The notes beneath the pieces were generated by a model. That model ran no database searches. It had not been told where the DNA came from and saw only the letters and a program-made list of their open reading frames with translations. The translations under genes were made by a program, and so were the position numbers. From assembly GCA_003427395.1 (NCBI GenBank), contig BFEA01000072.1:1016035-1057139 (forward strand): a DNA stretch of 41,105 nucleotides. The letters are read 5' to 3'. Origin of the DNA: Chara braunii. Lineage: Eukaryota; Streptophyta; Charophyceae; Charales; Characeae. This document shows positions 21,270 to 41,105 of this stretch, in pieces. Within the stretch, counting starts at the first letter, position 1, and every line of letters begins with the position of its first letter.

Positions 21270-23030
21270 CTGCACTGGCTGGTTACAAAAAAGTGGGCCG
21301 TAAGCAGTCCAGTAGCGGAAAGGGGTTACAAGATCGCCGATAGAATGGCTAGGTGCAGATGTGTGCGAGTGAAAAATCGCTTGGAGAGTGAGTGCGAATG
21401 CGATGGGTGCACTGTACTTGGCAAATGCGATGTGAACCACCTCTCTTCAAAGCGGCTGGCTGACTGTCTTGATGTGACTTGCAGGTTTGCCTGCACGATG
21501 GGCGCAGCGGTTGGCGGAAGGAGTCCGAGTCCGGAGAGCGCGCAGCGTGAGTTGACGCAGTCTGCTGCGACCGGTCCTGCGCCAGTTAATTATGCTCTTG
21601 CTGCTCCTGGAAGTAGTGGAGGTCGGACTGCCGAGGGACTGCTTCCTGCTGGGTGAGTCCCAATGGTACCTCGAGAGGAGCCAATGATATTGCTGGGTAG
21701 ATGCTCCCACCGTAGATCTTGAAGAAATAGAATAACAGATGAAAATAAGAAACTGGCCAACTGTAGATGAAGTAAATCAACCGTAGTCGTGATGTCTAGG
21801 AATGAAAAGACAACTCCCATGCGGTTGGAACTTTGGGTCTGCAGGGATGAAAACCCGGGCCGTGGGAGTTGTAACCAACCACAGGGTCTGCTCCAGGAGA
21901 ATTGCTAGTCGGTCCCGGCCCCAGGCGATGGAACTCGATGAAGGAAACAAATATTTCTGAAAAAGAGAAACTCCCCAAGCCAGTGGAGGAAACAGCCCTG
22001 GCCCTTTCCCCAAAAAATAAAAAGCAAAAAGCCCTGGCCCCACTACTCAACATCTATAGGTATTTGGACTACGCCACGGACTCGGTGCATTGGGACTGAT
22101 GGAACATTTTGGATCCATAGCGACTACCTGAGCCTGGTCGCTTTGATGACGATACCTTGTACGTATCTTGACGGTTCCGTGCGCCGGATACGCTGGGACT
22201 GATGGAGCATTTTGGACGTACTGGGACTGTCGTGCGGTCGGTATACATTTAGAATATTGTGTAGTGGCGAGAGGCCCAAAGTCTGCAGAAGCTGCGGTCT
22301 GGTCGCTTCGATGACGATACCTGGCCGTTTTGATGACGATGCTGGAAGGCCGTCATTCATGAGCCACCACGCTCACCCCCGCACGGCACACGAAACGAAA
22401 AAACGAAACAGAGAAGAATGAATCAGCCCACACAAACTCTCGCCAAACAGGCTGTCGACAAGGTTGTTTTTTTTTTTTTTTTTTTTTGGGTTTTCGACAA
22501 GTTTGCATCGCGACACAGACTTTCGAAGAATTGCGGCTCAAAACAATTTCAACAGGTGTCAAAAAAATTTCAACAGGTGTCAGAATGGTTCGCTCGACGG
22601 CCACCCTTCCCTATTCGTTTCCGCCCGCCTGCAGGAGACGGAAAATTCGATATAGTGCCCCACTCACCTGCCTTTCGAGAGTTGCGTTCGATTTGCATTG
22701 TCAGTCAGGGACTGTTCCGTGACGGCCGTGCCCTGTGGAAAGGCTGGGGGAGTCCATTTGGCCATATGCCGAAAAAACCTTGCCCCCCCTTGACAGCCTG
22801 TGTGGCGAAAGGGGGGGTAAACGGGGGGTAAACTGTCGACCACCAACTTTCGAGTTTTTTTCTGACAGTTTTTTCTGACAGCTGTGCCTGTGTGGCGATC
22901 GTCTACGGCGAAATATATCGTTTAATATTTCATTACATTAATATTTCATATGAAATGGAAGAATCATTCCATTTCTGTGGGAGGATGCGCTCGTTTCGTT
23001 TTCCGTCTCGAATGACGTGAGGCCAAGCAG
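21270..23030. other. unassigned sequence upstream of PTA
   Basis: No gene supported. A plus frame at 21345-21656 starts with a Cys-rich stretch (CRCVRVKNRLESECECDGC) but nothing supports it further. AACTCCCATGCGGTTGG and its near-complement CCGTGGGAGTTGTAACC lie 40 bp apart near 21810-21885. A direct repeat of TTTCAACAGGTGTCA occurs at about 22547-22581. A 22-nt poly-T is at 22467-22488. Confidence 0.4.
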
Positions 23031-23041
23031 AAAGGGCCTAA

Positions 23042-23169
23042 GGCCCTCGCTCCACTACTGTCGAAATGTGCAAAACGAGAGTGAAGCTTCCGCCAGAACA
23101 CGTAAGGATACACATCCATGTTTTTTTTTTTTGTCTTTTGTGCATGGCGGGAGTAGTGGAGCGAGGCCC
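23042..23169. mobile_element. 128-bp MITE, TIR GGGCCTCGCTCCACTACT (copy 1)
   Basis: Left end GGCCCTCGCTCCACTACTG and right end AGTAGTGGAGCGAGGCCC form inverted repeats of about 19 bp. The reverse complement aligns with a second copy at 26646: both hold CATGCACAAAAGACAAAAA, a GCGGAA block and TTTTGCACATTTCGA. No coding capacity and no clear target duplication. Confidence 0.8.
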
Positions 23170-23496
23170 AAAAAAGTGCAACCGACGGAGTGGTCTTTGG
23201 GAAGATTTTTACTCGAAGGAGGGAGGGAGTCAGAAAAAACCTCGCTCGCAGGTCCACCGTGGAGTCCCTGCCAAGCGGTTCGGAGCCGTGTTGGCAGCGG
23301 CGATTGCCAGCAGGGCTAAGCGAGCGAGCGAGCGAGCGAAAATGAAAAGGTAGTGGAGGGATCTCCTCTGGAGCAAGAAGGAAGAGTAATGGCGATGATG
23401 GTTGATGGTTATGGTGATTTCCAGTGTGCAAAGTGACGGTGAAGTGCAGGAACGCGGGAGCTGAAGACAGATCGACGGGGAATTATAATAGATTAC

Positions 23497-23530
23497 GTAT
23501 GTATATATAGAAATATATATATATATTGTG
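23497..23530 (+). promoter_or_regulatory. possible TATA region upstream of PTA
   Basis: GTATATATAG and ATATATATATATATTG lie about 620 bp before the PTA start codon. This is the only obvious TATA-like cluster near the gene besides TATAGATATATATA at 23630. It is suggestive only, because TA repeats are common here. Confidence 0.25.
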
Positions 23531-23755
23531 AACAGGGGGAGTTGTAAGAAAGAAGATAAAAAAAACGAATTATTTTTTTCTTGTTTTCTTCTGTTTTTTC
23601 CGCCTTTGCGCTCTGATATTCATGTCACGATATAGATATATATACGGTCGGCGGGTCGAGGGAAACTTGATGTCGACACGTTGTACGGCCAGTGTTGGCG
23701 GGGGTGTTCGCCACGTGTGAGCCGTAGTCGGGCCCGTGGTATGTACATGGTGGAT

Positions 23756-23787
23756 CGACCGATCGATTGATCGATCGATCGATCGAT
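23756..23787. repeat. (GATC)n tetranucleotide repeat
   Basis: GATCGACC followed by six or seven GATC/GATT units. Confidence 0.85.
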
Positions 23788-23982
23788 CTTGTTGTAGACA
23801 AGGCAGGAGTTCAAGCTGACGGATGTTCTGCAATAGGATATACTTAATAAGAAGGTGGGGGCGCGGGAGGGGGAGGGTGGGGAGGAGGGCAACGGGGGCT
23901 TGGGTTGAAAGGAACGTCTGGAGAGAAGGCGAAGCGAAGTTTGTCTCGCATACGCATTCTACATCCGTATATTGGATCTGTG

Positions 23983-23985
<3 letters not shown>

Positions 23986-24071
<86 letters not shown>

Positions 24072-24072
24072 N

Positions 24073-24150
<78 letters not shown>
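23986..24150. repeat. (GA)n microsatellite with a one-base gap, abutting the PTA start codon
   Basis: About 82 GA units with a single N at 24072, after which the phase slips by one base. The N almost certainly marks an unresolved gap, so the true length is unknown. The tract ends exactly at the ATG at 24151 and would be 5' UTR. GA/CT tracts in plant 5' UTRs can bind GAGA-binding (BPC) factors; whether this one does is unknown. Confidence 0.95.
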
Positions 24151-40653
<16,503 letters not shown>

Positions 40654-41001
40654 GTGAGAAAACATCCCAGGCCAGGTGAGAAAGTATGTCATTCTTTGGG
40701 CCAGCTCTGTGTATCTGTCATTGCAATTGTGCGTCCTTTCTTTTCAAGGGGGTATTGCTGGAAGGAAGCTTGCTTTCCCCAGTTCCTTTTCATCACGTCA
40801 GCTCTGTTTATCTGTGCACTATCATCTCATCTTGGCGGATTTGTAACTTCTTCCTCTGTTATGTGAGTGTGCCTGGTAGCGCAAAATCCTTCTTCCTCAC
40901 AACCTTGCTCTTCACTTCCCACCCAGTAATTCTTTTCATATCTCACTTTAAATGTATTCTTGTCTACAGGCCTGTCAGGTCTGGTGCTGCGTTTTCTTTT
41001 G

Positions 41002-41033
<32 letters not shown>
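40654..41033 (+). other. PTA intron 4, incomplete
   Basis: Begins GTGAGA and contains a second donor-like CAGGTGAGAAAG at 40673-40684. It ends in a (GT)14 run (41005-41033) immediately before the sequencing adapter. Nothing else is recognised. Confidence 0.8.
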
Positions 41034-41038
<5 letters not shown>

Positions 41039-41071
41039 TCTTATACACATCTAGATGTGTATAAGAGACAG
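41034..41071. other. Nextera mate-pair junction adapter (assembly artefact)
   Basis: CTGTCTCTTATACACATCT (41034-41052) is followed at once by its complement AGATGTGTATAAGAGACAG (41053-41071). These are two Tn5 mosaic ends joined head to head, the circularisation junction of tagmentation mate-pair libraries. It is synthetic, not genomic. Confidence 0.97.
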
Positions 41072-41105
41072 GAGAAGAAGTGACGGTTGCTCCACCGACA
41101 CAGGG
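41072..41105. other. chimeric tail: exact copy of 25476-25509
   Basis: All 34 bases after the adapter match 25476-25509 in the same orientation. They are the other end of the circularised fragment and should be trimmed from the annotation. Confidence 0.95.

Noticed and set aside
22964-23431. 155-codon minus ORF upstream of PTA
   Set aside because: It runs through the 128-bp MITE and has no recognisable motif or splice support.
23905-24150. Extension of the PTA reading frame upstream through the GA tract
   Set aside because: It would encode dozens of Arg-Glu repeats across an unresolved N with a phase slip. The residues from 24151 already make a good targeting sequence.
41034-41071. Palindrome as a natural hairpin, terminator or Tn5 insertion
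   Set aside because: It is exactly two mosaic ends without a transposon body and is followed by an exact copy of 25476-25509, so it is a library adapter.

Overview
This is nuclear DNA from a eukaryote with large introns and a high repeat content. It is not bacterial: the one gene I can identify is split by GT-AG introns of 0.7 to 8.1 kb. The rest is mostly CT/GA microsatellites, decayed LINEs, SINE-like units and small inverted-repeat DNA transposons. A plant-like phosphotransacetylase with a predicted organellar targeting sequence points to a green alga or early streptophyte. A charophyte such as Chara is my best guess; this is inference, not read from the sequence.

Layout. 1-1.8 kb: two possible 3'-terminal exons of unrecognised genes. 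2.8-3.3 kb: a 532-bp hAT-like miniature transposon with a perfect 8-bp target duplication. 4-8.3 kb: a frameshifted LINE on the minus strand, recognisable by an FADD-type reverse transcriptase motif. 9-9.9 kb: three SINE-like units in a row. 10-19.7 kb: AT-rich DNA with a second hAT-like family, whose best copy (11992-12733) is flanked by the 8-bp duplication ATTAGCAT. 19.8-23.5 kb: unrecognised ORFs and a small MITE.

24.15 kb to the right edge: the 5' part of a phosphate acetyltransferase (PTA) gene on the plus strand. Four exons (24151-24622, 32700-33088, 33819-34118, 40525-40653) join in frame into 430 codons: a likely transit peptide, the BioD/AAA_26-like regulatory domain, the DRTGG domain and the linker after it. 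The catalytic PTA_PTB domain must lie beyond the window. Introns 1 and 3 hold most of the remaining repeats, including a plus-strand LINE fragment (about 29.4-31.1 kb) and two copies of a TATA-containing dispersed repeat (about 27.4-28.5 and 36.2-36.9 kb).

The most telling anomaly is at the right end. Positions 41034-41071 are two head-to-head 19-bp Tn5 mosaic ends, which is the Nextera mate-pair circularisation junction. The 34 bases after it are an exact copy of 25476-25509. The end of the window is therefore a chimeric mate-pair read left in the assembly, implying a circularised fragment of 25476-41033 (15,558 bp). I found no convincing new multi-gene system; the value here is the PTA gene structure, the transposon families and the assembly artefact.
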